A stretch of DNA of 64,000 nucleotides from Astragalus membranaceus (taxonomy: Eukaryota > Streptophyta > Magnoliopsida > Fabales > Fabaceae): the NCBI GenBank assembly GCA_039519185.1, contig CM076847.1, positions 51,963,708 through 52,027,707 on the forward strand. The letters run 5' to 3'. The translations under genes were made by a program, and so were the position numbers. Within the stretch, counting starts at the first letter, position 1, and each line of letters begins with the position of its first letter. Below are positions 1-10,390 of this stretch, piece after piece. Under the pieces are notes generated by a model that saw nothing but the letters and a program-made list of their open reading frames with translations, searched no databases and was not told the DNA's origin.

Positions 1-469
1 CCTTGGATGCGGATCCAAGCGTTTGGGCCGACCTATGTCTAACTAGGCGCATGGACCTCATGGCCCAATGTGAAATGCAAGGTCATGGATATGGATCCTA
101 GTCATTGGGCTGATCCGGGTCGAGTTCACTTAGTGGTCTCGGGGCCCAGTCTAGAACAATTACTATTTTATTTTACTGATAAAAATTCATTATTAATATT
201 ATTATTATTCTTAAAGTAAACTATAAATTTCTAATATATAATTTTTAAAAACAATATATATTTTTATTTGCTTATTATTCAATATAAGTAGTACATTATA
301 AGTGTGAGTATTCACTGTAGTAGCAATATTTTTTGCCACACCAAGAAGAGTATTTGGGTTTCCTTCCATTTCCTGAAGTGATAGAACAATATTATTAATG
401 CCCTTGAAACGATTGGGATCATTCTTCTTCCACTGAGATAACCACAGCAGTATCCTGTGGAGTCTTAGA
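1..469. other. Non-coding flank, nothing recognised
   Basis: No coding region, repeat border or RNA gene can be supported here. Bases 150-300 are A/T-rich. The short minus-strand reading frame at 211-492 has biased, low-complexity composition at its C-terminal end and resembles nothing I know. The stretch may be the downstream part of the decayed LINE-type gene that follows. Confidence 0.5.
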
Positions 470-1140
470 TTAGTGTATTTTGGAGGGACCAACGTCTAAT
501 TTAGTCACGTGCTTAACATTTTGGTCCAACGCAGTTGCCTTCCCTTTATCCTTCTTAGGAACATATTGGACAACAGGTTGAGAAGGGACATGATTGACCT
601 TTTGCGACACATCCTTATTTCCTCTAAACTTCTCTACAACCACTTCAGACACCTGTTTTGGTCGAGGAGCAGGTTTTGGGATTTGTTCCTTGATAGAAAA
701 TTGATCAGATCCATTACTATGTTTGTAGTTTTGGAGCGAATGACCAATGCATTTACAGGATTTGCAAAATAAAGGAACACGCTCATACTCTACGCCGATG
801 AGAAATGCATATCCCTCTTTTTCCACTAGCAATTGATCTTGTAGCTTGTCTGTTAAGTCAATATCTATTAAGACTCTAGCGAAGTGACCAAAAGTTCTTT
901 TGGAAGTGGCTGCATCCAGGGCAAGAGGGACCCCTAAACTGGCACTAATCTCAAACCAAAATTTTGGCCTCTCGTAGTCAGACCCAACATTGAGCAGTAG
1001 TTTGTTTAGTGGTGAAGGGATCAACATCAGGTGTCCAAGCTGAGAGGCGTAAGAAACTAGGATTCAAATTGCAAGATCCCTGAGACCAGACACGTCTAAG
1101 GTCTACATCCGAGGAGAAGTGAAACTCAAAGAAACCCAAA
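470..1140 (-). pseudogene. LINE ORF1-like DUF4283 / CCHC zinc-knuckle protein, frameshifted
   Basis: The main frame (1027 down to 470, 185 aa) reads like the C-terminal half of the DUF4283 plus zf-CCHC_4 proteins that plant non-LTR retrotransposons encode as a gag-like, RNA-binding first ORF. It has the aromatic PKFWFEISASLGVPL block, the FGHFARVLIDIDL block and EGYAFLIGVEYERVPLFC leading into a zinc knuckle. The knuckle CKSCKCIGHSLQNY has lost its fourth ligand: Tyr stands where Cys is expected. Upstream of 1027 the family signature continues in another minus-strand frame (NPSFLRLSAWTPDV, about 1070-1030) back to about 1140. A frameshift near 985-995 therefore separates the halves, and the ATG at 1027 is not the true start. 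No reverse transcriptase ORF is present. A second fossil of the same family lies at 57720-58260. Confidence 0.8.
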
Positions 1141-1512
1141 GTAATTTATAATTAATTTGATTGCTAAGTGTTCTTGATTATTGTGTTTGTTTGATTTTAA
1201 ATGTTGTGTCGATTTTTGTTATTGAGAGTTATTGAGTTAGATTAGTTCAGGATGAGAGTTATTGAGTTAGATTAGTGAACTCATTAGAATGCCAAAACCT
1301 TATTTAAGTGGCTTTAACCCTTACACAGCAAAAAGACCTTTATGTCCCTCATTAAAAAACAACTCATAAGACAAAAGGAGTTGAGGGATATAGAACACAC
1401 ACACTCTAACACAAACTCATTTTTCAGAAATTAGAAGAAGAGAGAAGGGAGAGAGAGAGAGAGAACTCGAAGAAGAGAGAAGAGAGAGCAGATCCATACC
1501 TTTAGTTGTAAA
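1141..1512. other. Non-coding, with GA microsatellite
   Basis: A/T-rich sequence without a supported ORF. It includes an imperfect direct repeat (gagttattgagttagatta, twice near 1225-1275) and a purine-rich GA stretch at about 1440-1490. It probably separates two degenerate element fragments. Confidence 0.5.
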
Positions 1513-2391
1513 CTAGAGACCGGGGTTCGGAAAGCAGATTTGCTCTATAGCATTGTTGAAGCACTCCTCACCAACTTCAAGAGCCATGTCCACTGTCTCC
1601 TTCTCACTTGCCACCGCTCTATCCTTTTCTCCTTCCAAGCGGGTCATTGCAGATTTTGACTCCGAGATTACTTCCTCTAACTCAGTCTTCTTCCCCTCAA
1701 TTGCCGTAGTCAGCTTAGTGACCTTTTTCTCTGCACTTGCCTTCTCTGAAGACAAGCGAGTAATCTCTCCCGAAGACTTCTCCTAAGCAGAACTAAGAGA
1801 AGCTACCTTGTTGTGAAGTCTCTCTGCCTCCCGCGACGATGCAACAACCTTCTCGGTAAGCTCCCTATTCTTCCCCTCGGCGAAAGAAAGAGAATCCCTC
1901 AGGGTATTAAGGTTTGCCAAAGCATCATCCCGCTCCTTCATCAGTGCAAGGTACTCTACAGAGTCAAAATCCCAAATTTCAAGGTCAGAGCCATTTAAAA
2001 GACTGCACTCAAGCCAATTTGAAAAGGTAAAAAGAGCAAAAAATAGAGGCCCCGAAAGAGTGCGACCCAATTGATCCAAAACAATATGATAGGCACATAG
2101 GAAAGCCCAACTGTTAGGGTGTAACTGGGGTTGAGCCAACATGAGGTCGCACAAGATGAATTGCTTGAACGCAGTGTAAGGAGGACGAGCGTGGATCTTC
2201 GCTAAAGTTTCAGCATAGATGTAGAAGGCGTATTTTTCGAGGGTCAGCTCACATACCCGCTCTTCACAGGATACTCCTCGGACCACCCACTGCTCTCCTT
2301 GGACATGACATAAATGGTAGACAAGAAGATCTAGAAGAGGATTATATGGGTCTATCTTGCTGACCTTACTGTGGACTTCTCTGTTATCCAC
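1513..2391 (-). pseudogene. Putative gypsy-type transposon domain protein with coiled coil, nonsense mutation
   Basis: Reading down from 2391, about 200 codons give a globular region followed by a charged heptad-like region. The segment around PPYTAFKQFILCDLMLAQ and QLHPNSWAFL is typical of the plant family annotated 'Transposase (putative) gypsy type' (Pfam PF04195), known from gypsy-related plant elements; its biochemical role is not established. From about residue 150 the sequence becomes Glu/Lys/Ala-rich with coiled-coil character. A TAG at 1783-1785 ends this frame, but the same frame stays open for about 90 more codons of the same coiled coil, to a TAG at 1513-1515. I therefore read one gene interrupted by a single in-frame stop, not two genes. 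No intron is obvious. The family call is moderately sure. Confidence 0.65.
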
Positions 2392-2823
2392 ATCTTCAAC
2401 GGCGTGGTCGTCCTCTCTCCCCGAGTGATTCGAGGCGTTACCCTGTGAGGGGTCAGTCCAATCCCTGGAATAATTTTGATCCTCCCCAACAAACCGAGGT
2501 GAGGAAAGTTACTTTGGATTACTTTTGCAACGAACCATTTCGTTACTTACAAGAAGGGAGCTCACTCAGCAAATCGATCACTAAACCTTCAAATATATCT
2601 CTTCTCGAGACCATACCAATGTTCAGTCTCTAAGGGATCATCGAAATACCCCAAAGAGAAATTTGAAGTTATGTAAACTCCCTCCTCCTAAGAAAGATCT
2701 CGTATAAGGCAAGAGGATCTCACTATGAGGGAGCTGATCGGTGCCTAGCCAAAAGAAGCTAGAATGAATAGCCGACGGAGGGAGATGAAATAAAAGTAAG
2801 AGATTGAGGGAAAAACATGTTCA
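2392..2823. other. Flank of the transposon-type gene, non-coding
   Basis: Sequence upstream of the minus-strand coiled-coil gene. Short reading frames only. It is probably untranslated or 5' remains of the same element, whose continuation beyond the Mutator-like insertion is 4192-4428. Confidence 0.4.
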
Positions 2824-2832
2824 AAGAAAAAA

Positions 2833-3873
2833 GGCTAAATATCAATTTTGGTCCTTTATCTTTGCTCTAGGTTTCACTTTGGTCCTTTATCTTTTTTTGG
2901 TCCCTTTTGGTCCTTTATCTTTCATTTTCATTTCATTTTGGTCCCTGCCGTTAGTTTTTTCTAACGGATGCCACGCTGGCAGTTAACTGCTGACGTTGCG
3001 TCCATCTTCTTTAAATGACGTGGCAAAATTAATATTATTTAATTCCAATTAACAAAAACTAAAAACATCAAAATAAATAAATAAAAACGAAAACAACCTT
3101 CAAACCCAGATTCATAAAAAATCTTCAAACCAGTTTTGTTCTTCTCGTTCATCTTCTCAAACAGTTCTGTTCATCTCCCCCTTCTTTTCGTTTTTGGTTT
3201 TTCAGCAAAGAACCCTAACAACCATCATCCCTCTTCTTCACAAAAGGGGAAAACGAAACTGGATTTGAAACGATTGCAATATATTTGTTTTTGATTCGAT
3301 TTCGAAACTGGGTTTGAAACCAACATTCCTCTTTTTCGTTTTTGATTTTGATTTCGATTCGTTTCTTGATTTCGATATCTATTGGAACGATTGCAATAGA
3401 TATCTGGGTTTGAAACAAATCTGGGTTTGAAACGAAACTGAAGGATCTGCCATGGATGCATGGAACTCTGGGTTTGAAACAAAACTGAAATCGAATGGCA
3501 GAGATTCATGAAATCGAAACCCACTCTCTTCCATTCTATTTCTTCTTTTTCCAAAATCTGCGAACTTGAGAAACTAAAATCGAATGGCAGAGATTCATGA
3601 AGCTATTGTTGTTGTTGTTCGAAACCCAAAAAAATTAGTCTCCATTTCTCTCACTCTTTCATCTTCGCTATTGTTGTTGTTGTTCGAAACCCAGAATCGC
3701 AATAACTAGAAAAAAATGGGTTTCGATTTATGGGTTTATTGTTGATGTATTGAAGATGCTGGGTTGAAGATGATGAATCAGAGATATCTGGATGACTGGG
3801 TTTATTGTTGTTGTTGTTGTGTTGAAGATGCTGGGTTGAAAATGGGTTTGGAATTCTGGGTTGTTGTTGAAGA

Positions 3874-3909
<36 letters not shown>

Positions 3910-4182
3910 TTATGTTTTATTTTTTTAAAAATTCACAAATGAAATTGCTTATGTGTAAAATGTTAGCCAATTAAATAATACATGTTTTGCCACGTCATTT
4001 AATGAATTTAAGACACCACGTCAGCATTTAACTGCCAGCGTGGCGTCCGTTAGAAAAAACTAACGGCAGGGACCAAAATGAAACGAAAATGAAAGATAAA
4101 GGACCAAAATAGACCAAAAAAAAGATAAAGGACCAAAGTGAAACCTAGAGCAAAGATAAAGGACCAAAAGTGATATTTAGCC
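2833..4182. mobile_element. Non-autonomous Mutator-like (MULE) element, long TIRs, 9-bp TSD
   Basis: A 1350-bp element with terminal inverted repeats of roughly 200 bp. The left end starts GGCTAAATATCAATTTTGG and the right end is its inverse with few mismatches. The arms carry repeated GGTCCTTTATCTTT blocks and an inner CCGTTAG/CTAACGG palindrome next to GCCACGCTGGCAG. It is flanked by a perfect 9-bp direct repeat, AAGAAAAAA, at 2824-2832 and 4183-4191; 9 bp is the duplication length made by Mutator transposases. The interior (about 3030-3980) holds no transposase. It has A/T-rich sequence, repeated 'gggtttgaaac' phrases and a GTT microsatellite (about 3870-3905). It interrupts the region upstream of the coiled-coil pseudogene and must have been mobilised in trans. 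Confidence 0.9.
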
Positions 4183-4191
4183 AAGAAAAAA

Positions 4192-4428
4192 AGATTTGAC
4201 TACCGCGATGACCCTCGAAAAATCCCGGCTTCAAATTTCACGGTCACTCAATATAACACAAAGCCGAAATGTACAAATGAGGAAAGGCTACCGCTATTTA
4301 TACTAAAGTAATAAAAACGAAGCGACAACACCACTCACGATGCAACCCTAACTAGCAGTAATGATGAAGCACTACAAACAAGGGCTACACTTGGAGGCCA
4401 TTATGATGCGACGCTTCGGTAAACCTAA
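4192..4428. other. Non-coding flank up to the assembly gap
   Basis: Short unannotated sequence that continues the pre-insertion sequence seen left of the Mutator-like element. It contains no supported gene. It ends at the run of Ns, so its link to the LTR on the other side is unknown. Confidence 0.4.
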
Positions 4429-4928
4429 NNNNNNNNNNNNNNNNNNNNNNNNNNNNNNNNNNNNNNNNNNNNNNNNNNNNNNNNNNNNNNNNNNNNNNNN
4501 NNNNNNNNNNNNNNNNNNNNNNNNNNNNNNNNNNNNNNNNNNNNNNNNNNNNNNNNNNNNNNNNNNNNNNNNNNNNNNNNNNNNNNNNNNNNNNNNNNNN
4601 NNNNNNNNNNNNNNNNNNNNNNNNNNNNNNNNNNNNNNNNNNNNNNNNNNNNNNNNNNNNNNNNNNNNNNNNNNNNNNNNNNNNNNNNNNNNNNNNNNNN
4701 NNNNNNNNNNNNNNNNNNNNNNNNNNNNNNNNNNNNNNNNNNNNNNNNNNNNNNNNNNNNNNNNNNNNNNNNNNNNNNNNNNNNNNNNNNNNNNNNNNNN
4801 NNNNNNNNNNNNNNNNNNNNNNNNNNNNNNNNNNNNNNNNNNNNNNNNNNNNNNNNNNNNNNNNNNNNNNNNNNNNNNNNNNNNNNNNNNNNNNNNNNNN
4901 NNNNNNNNNNNNNNNNNNNNNNNNNNNN
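4429..4928. other. Assembly gap (500 N)
   Basis: Exactly 500 undetermined bases. From the intact LTR copy at 7898-10390, about 774 bp of the left LTR (plus its border and target duplication) are missing here. The round length suggests a nominal gap size, not a measured one. Confidence 0.99.
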
Positions 4929-6647
4929 AACTGAATAGGGTCGTCACCCCGACTAAAAGGTATATATGATGATATACCTGAACTGAACTCAACAATGAAC
5001 TTAAACATAATAATAACTTAACTGAACAATGAACTGAACTGAACATAAACTTATTACTAAGGTGATCTAGTTACTAACTAAGTCTAATTATTAAGTGATC
5101 TCTCATGGATTACTAAGGTTTGCTAACTTATCTTATCAATCCTACTAAACCAGTCAATCCAGCACAATACATCAAACACAAATTCATAACATGAAATCAA
5201 TGGTCAATCACATGAGCATTCACTTAACCTGAACGTAATCCAAACACAACCAAGCATATGGTACTAACATAACTTAGATCCAATCACAGTCAATTACCAC
5301 TCAATTCAGGGCAATTCAATCATAGTAACATTGGGGAAGGTGGAAGGAAGGATTAGAAAGCAATTGGAATCGTTTGGAATGATTTAAAACACTTTTTAAA
5401 AGAGGCAACCCGAAGACCACGCACGACCCGTGCGCCCATACACACGATCCGTGCGGGTCCATCATTTAACTTGTCATTCCTTTCCGATCCCGAATTACTT
5501 CCCGATCAATACTACCACTTCAGTCAAAGCTAAACATGTAGAATTACGGTGTTCCCATCCTAGGGGAACCTTGGGGAGTGGATGGGAAGGGACTTAGGAC
5601 CAATCGGAACGACTTAGGACGTATTTCAAAATATCGTATCAGAGAGATACGCACGGTCCGTGCGCCTTGGCACACGACCCGTGCGCGTTTTCAAAAACAG
5701 CACCAGTGGTTCCAGAACCTCACGCACGACCCGTGCCCAGAGGCACACGGTCCGTGCGTGACTAACAGTGTTGCAGAAAAACAGTTTTTCGCGTTTTCTT
5801 TCCTATTCCGATCGTTCCCGTGTCCATTCCGATTCACCTACAAACTCAATAACACAACAATACACATATTCATGGTTTTCCTAGTGAGTTATAGAACTCA
5901 CCTTTAGAAGACGAACAAACCACACCGAGACTTTACAACACGGAACACGGCGACTCACGAACTCTTTCACCAAACCGTTTCCAAACAGAATAAGTCGAAA
6001 CCCAGATTCCTAGCTACTGAACCTTCCTCCAAATTGCATAAATAAACAATATATCCTCTGAAATCTACCCTCAACCTTAAAAGAATGACATGCAAGGTGG
6101 GTTCTCCATTAATAGCTAAACTTAGAGCTCAAAATCGAAAATGGAAGATGATGAAGGAGGAGGGTTTTGGTTCAGAAATTTGTATCAATGGGAAGAGGGA
6201 AATGAGATGGTCAAGATGGTGAAAGAAAACTGAACATGCATTGAAGATTTCTGAAGCTCTCTCTCTCTCTCTCTCTTTTCTTCCTTCTCCCTCTCGAGCT
6301 CCTCCCTTCCTCTCTCAAATCTGATTTGCTGTTTTTGATCTTTGGAAAAAAAGGAAATGAAGGGTGTTTTGTTGTTTTTCCTCATTCAGCTGGATGGGGT
6401 GCATATATATATAGGTACATGGTAAAAGACAAAACTACCCTACACTTAAAAATTTTATTCCTAATGACTCCCACCAGCTCTAACTAACTAAATATGATGC
6501 AATTAATAATAATTAAGCACACCATTCACACAATAAATCAATCAAGCATATACCAATCCAAATTAGCTTATTTTAAATCAAGACAATAGTTCACTCAATA
6601 TCAATTCACGCCAAATAATTTAAATAGCGAAAATTGGGGATATTACA
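4929..6647 (-). repeat. 3' LTR (partial) of minus-strand Tekay/Del-like element
   Basis: This matches 8672-10390 base for base as far as I can see (constant offset 3743). It is the downstream LTR of the gag-only element. On the minus strand it starts TGTAATATCCCC at 6647, and its far end is lost in the gap. It contains the GC-palindrome units (about 5420-5460, 5648-5687, 5722-5760), a CT microsatellite (about 6257-6278) and a TATATATATA box (about 6404-6414). Short ORFs inside it are not genes. Confidence 0.9.
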
Positions 6648-6664
6648 ATCACCCCAACTTTTAA
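6648..6664 (-). other. Polypurine tract of the gag-only element
   Basis: On the minus strand a purine-rich AAAAGTTGGGGTGATTG directly precedes the LTR start TGTAATATCC. This is the position of the plus-strand primer of LTR retrotransposons. It confirms orientation and the LTR border. Confidence 0.7.
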
Positions 6665-6687
6665 AAATTTTGTCCTCAAAATTTGGA

Positions 6688-7761
6688 CTAAGAAATACCT
6701 TTCGCCGAACTGTCAACAGCTTCGCCCTTCTGAGCGTCCAACACATAGAATCTTCCACTGGCGGGAGTAGATTTCTCCTCTCGATTCCTCTTCTTTGCCG
6801 GACACTCGTTAGCATAATGCCCTTCTTCCTTGCAGTAGTAACACACAGTGGATCCCAGACGACACTCTCCAGTGTGAGGCCTCCCGCATTTCGGACACTT
6901 ACCGGACCTTAGTAGTTCGGATGCTGTAGCTTGCTTTCCTTTGTTGGAGTTACCCTTTGGCTCCTCACTTGGGGTTGGCAATTCCGATGCCTTTTTCTTT
7001 TCCTTCCGATATGCTTTCCTTTCCTCATACATCCTGTTGAGATCTGCCTCTGCAACATAAGCTTGCTGCACCAATCCAGCGTAACTGGTCATAGCATAAG
7101 AGCTAAGACCTTGGGCCACATCAGCACGAAGACTTGCCCTATACATCTGCATCTTCCACTCGTCATTCGGAGCATGCTTTGCCAACTGATAGAACTGCGA
7201 CAACCTTTCAAACTTGGCGGTGAATTCACCCACCGACATCTCTCCTTGTCTCAGGTTGATAAACTCGGCTTGTTTACTTAACTTCATCACCGGAGGGAAG
7301 AAGTGACCAATAAACATCTCCTTGAAGTTAACCCAGGTAACAGGAGTTCCCTGGTTCACCATCAAATCATGAGCATTGGTCCACCAGGTTTGAGCATCTT
7401 CCTCGAGCATATGGGCGGCAAAGAGAACCTTCTCTTCTTCGCTGCATTGAAGAGTCCTAAAAATCTTCTCCATCGAATCCAACCAGAAATGTGATACCAT
7501 CACCTCAGGTCCTCCTTTGAAACTTTGGGGATTCATCTTCTGGAAACGAAAGTAAGCCCTATTCGGATCTTCCAGAGGAGGTTGTTGAACATTCGGTTGT
7601 TGTTGATCCATCCTCTCTTGATGCATTTGGGCCATTTGAGCCATCTGCTGCTGCTGCATTTGCATCATGTCATTCATCATCTTTTGTTGCGTCTCGATGA
7701 CATTCTGCATCCATTCGGTATGAGGATCAACAGGGACGCTTCTCCTACTTCCACCAGCCAT
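6688..7761 (-). CDS. gag: Gag polyprotein of Tekay/Del-like Ty3/gypsy retrotransposon (pol deleted)
   Basis: The protein is about 357 aa from ATG 7761; the frame is open to an upstream ATG at 7782, but MAGGSRRS after the leader fits the family better. After a Met/Gln-rich N-terminus (about residues 20-60) comes the retrotransposon gag fold with the WLDSMEKIFRTLQCSEEEK and EEDAQTWWTNA signatures. Two zinc knuckles follow: CPKCGRPHTGEC (short spacing) and a canonical CYYCKEEGHYANEC. Gag would form the cytoplasmic virus-like particle and bind element RNA. The frame stops just where the protease should start, and about 25 bp later the polypurine tract begins, so protease, RT, RNase H and integrase are all missing. 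The ORF is intact and the LTRs look identical, so this is a young non-autonomous element that would need pol from a relative. Confidence 0.88.
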   Translation of the reverse strand: MAGGSRRSVPVDPHTEWMQNVIETQQKMMNDMMQMQQQQMAQMAQMHQERMDQQQPNVQQPPLEDPNRAYFRFQKMNPQSFKGGPEVMVSHFWLDSMEKIFRTLQCSEEEKVLFAAHMLEEDAQTWWTNAHDLMVNQGTPVTWVNFKEMFIGHFFPPVMKLSKQAEFINLRQGEMSVGEFTAKFERLSQFYQLAKHAPNDEWKMQMYRASLRADVAQGLSSYAMTSYAGLVQQAYVAEADLNRMYEERKAYRKEKKKASELPTPSEEPKGNSNKGKQATASELLRSGKCPKCGRPHTGECRLGSTVCYYCKEEGHYANECPAKKRNREEKSTPASGRFYVLDAQKGEAVDSSAKGIS

Positions 7762-7881
7762 GATTCTGCGAAATATGCACAAAGTGTTTAGTTGATCAGG
7801 CTAAACGTCTAATAGCATACTAAGAGGAATCACACTTAGAGGACTTAAGAGACTCATGATTCTAAGCCCGACTAGGTCGAA

Positions 7882-7895
7882 CTGCTTTGATACCA
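7882..7895 (-). other. Primer binding site, initiator Met tRNA type
   Basis: On the minus strand TGGTATCAAAGCAG follows the LTR end TGTTACA after a 2-bp spacer. It matches the TGGTATCAGAGC pattern complementary to the 3' end of plant initiator tRNA-Met, with one change (A for G). It marks 7898-10390 as the 5' LTR. Confidence 0.85.
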
Positions 7896-7897
7896 AT

Positions 7898-10390
7898 TGT
7901 AACACCCCGTTAATTTCTAACTTGTAGAAATTACCGAAGCGCACTACTGGCATACATCAGAGTAACTTCCTTTTTAAATACTGAACACATACTAATACTC
8001 GATGCTAAAAACCCATCAAGTTCGCTTACATAACTGAACATAATATACATAAAGCGGTCCTTACACCCTCAACTAGTGTTCAGTACTCAAAACCGAAAGT
8101 CTGCGGAAGCGATTTACAACTTAAAAACATAAGTCGTACCATCGTACATCTAAGAAACTGAATACAAAATACAGAAATACAAGGGAAACTGAAATACAAG
8201 ACATAAAGAAACAAAGATAGCAACTGCTCCTCAAGCGTCTCCATAGCCGTGCCTCACGGTCTTCAACTTTCCCTGCTTAACTGAAAAACAACAACAATGG
8301 ATTGGGTGAGACAACTTGTCTCAGTGAGTTCTATCGCGACCCCTTACTAATCCTCTCGGTTCAATTATGCTTTATTCATTATTCTGATTCTAACTCATAA
8401 ATCATAGTCCTCAAAGTTGACTATGTGGCTAACTAACTGAAGTTGTCCTTATAACCCTCAAGCCGGTTACAAGACGCAACTCATAACTAAACTAAACGCT
8501 GTCCTCATAACCCTCAAGCCGGTTACAAGAAACAACACTAACTAAAGTTATAGCGTGTCACCGGTCACTTGGCATAATAAGCTTCCGGTGAACCCGTCCC
8601 CACTAATCGGCTGGGTCCCTAATGGGGCCTAGGTTCATAAGGCTCATGACTGCCTCTCCCCTAGCACACTAAACTGAATAGGGTCGTCACCCCGACTAAA
8701 AGGTATATATGATGATATACCTGAACTGAACTCAACAATGAACTTAAACATAATAATAACTTAACTGAACAATGAACTGAACTGAACATAAACTTATTAC
8801 TAAGGTGATCTAGTTACTAACTAAGTCTAATTATTAAGTGATCTCTCATGGATTACTAAGGTTTGCTAACTTATCTTATCAATCCTACTAAACCAGTCAA
8901 TCCAGCACAATACATCAAACACAAATTCATAACATGAAATCAATGGTCAATCACATGAGCATTCACTTAACCTGAACGTAATCCAAACACAACCAAGCAT
9001 ATGGTACTAACATAACTTAGATCCAATCACAGTCAATTACCACTCAATTCAGGGCAATTCAATCATAGTAACATTGGGGAAGGTGGAAGGAAGGATTAGA
9101 AAGCAATTGGAATCGTTTGGAATGATTTAAAACACTTTTTAAAAGAGGCAACCCGAAGACCACGCACGACCCGTGCGCCCATACACACGATCCGTGCGGG
9201 TCCATCATTTAACTTGTCATTCCTTTCCGATCCCGAATTACTTCCCGATCAATACTACCACTTCAGTCAAAGCTAAACATGTAGAATTACGGTGTTCCCA
9301 TCCTAGGGGAACCTTGGGGAGTGGATGGGAAGGGACTTAGGACCAATCGGAACGACTTAGGACGTATTTCAAAATATCGTATCAGAGAGATACGCACGGT
9401 CCGTGCGCCTTGGCACACGACCCGTGCGCGTTTTCAAAAACAGCACCAGTGGTTCCAGAACCTCACGCACGACCCGTGCCCAGAGGCACACGGTCCGTGC
9501 GTGACTAACAGTGTTGCAGAAAAACAGTTTTTCGCGTTTTCTTTCCTATTCCGATCGTTCCCGTGTCCATTCCGATTCACCTACAAACTCAATAACACAA
9601 CAATACACATATTCATGGTTTTCCTAGTGAGTTATAGAACTCACCTTTAGAAGACGAACAAACCACACCGAGACTTTACAACACGGAACACGGCGACTCA
9701 CGAACTCTTTCACCAAACCGTTTCCAAACAGAATAAGTCGAAACCCAGATTCCTAGCTACTGAACCTTCCTCCAAATTGCATAAATAAACAATATATCCT
9801 CTGAAATCTACCCTCAACCTTAAAAGAATGACATGCAAGGTGGGTTCTCCATTAATAGCTAAACTTAGAGCTCAAAATCGAAAATGGAAGATGATGAAGG
9901 AGGAGGGTTTTGGTTCAGAAATTTGTATCAATGGGAAGAGGGAAATGAGATGGTCAAGATGGTGAAAGAAAACTGAACATGCATTGAAGATTTCTGAAGC
10001 TCTCTCTCTCTCTCTCTCTTTTCTTCCTTCTCCCTCTCGAGCTCCTCCCTTCCTCTCTCAAATCTGATTTGCTGTTTTTGATCTTTGGAAAAAAAGGAAA
10101 TGAAGGGTGTTTTGTTGTTTTTCCTCATTCAGCTGGATGGGGTGCATATATATATAGGTACATGGTAAAAGACAAAACTACCCTACACTTAAAAATTTTA
10201 TTCCTAATGACTCCCACCAGCTCTAACTAACTAAATATGATGCAATTAATAATAATTAAGCACACCATTCACACAATAAATCAATCAAGCATATACCAAT
10301 CCAAATTAGCTTATTTTAAATCAAGACAATAGTTCACTCAATATCAATTCACGCCAAATAATTTAAATAGCGAAAATTGGGGATATTACA
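7898..10390 (-). repeat. 5' LTR of minus-strand Tekay/Del-like element
   Basis: A 2493-bp LTR running from TGTAATATCC at 10390 to TGTTACA at 7898 on the minus strand. Visible parts in transcript order are a TATA box (about 10146-10157), a CT/GA-rich leader, and a splice-donor-like AAAG/GTGAGT at 9644. Then come GC-palindrome units (about 9391-9503 and 9163-9203), then a conserved region with a TCATGAGCC phrase (about 8640). A splice-acceptor-like GCAG lies at 8273 and the LTR end follows. No base outside 7898-10390 can be matched as a target duplication because the partner flank is in the gap. Confidence 0.92.
10145..10157 (-). promoter_or_regulatory. Candidate LTR TATA box
   Basis: The minus strand reads CTATATATATATGC about 240 bp inside the LTR start, followed by a purine/pyrimidine-rich leader. 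The identical site is at about 6404-6414 in the other LTR, and a similar TATATATAA lies at 13535-13543 in a related LTR. The position fits a retrotransposon U3 promoter. Confidence 0.5.

Noticed and set aside
3215..3554. Minus-strand ORFs inside the Mutator-like element
   Set aside because: They come from repeated 'gggtttgaaac' phrases and show no transposase motif.
4361..5046. ORFs of 200-224 codons spanning the gap on both strands
   Set aside because: They consist almost entirely of undetermined bases.
5578..5907. 109-aa ORF duplicated at 9321-9650
   Set aside because: It lies in the LTR across GC-palindrome units. Its perfect duplication is due to the two LTRs, not to a conserved gene.
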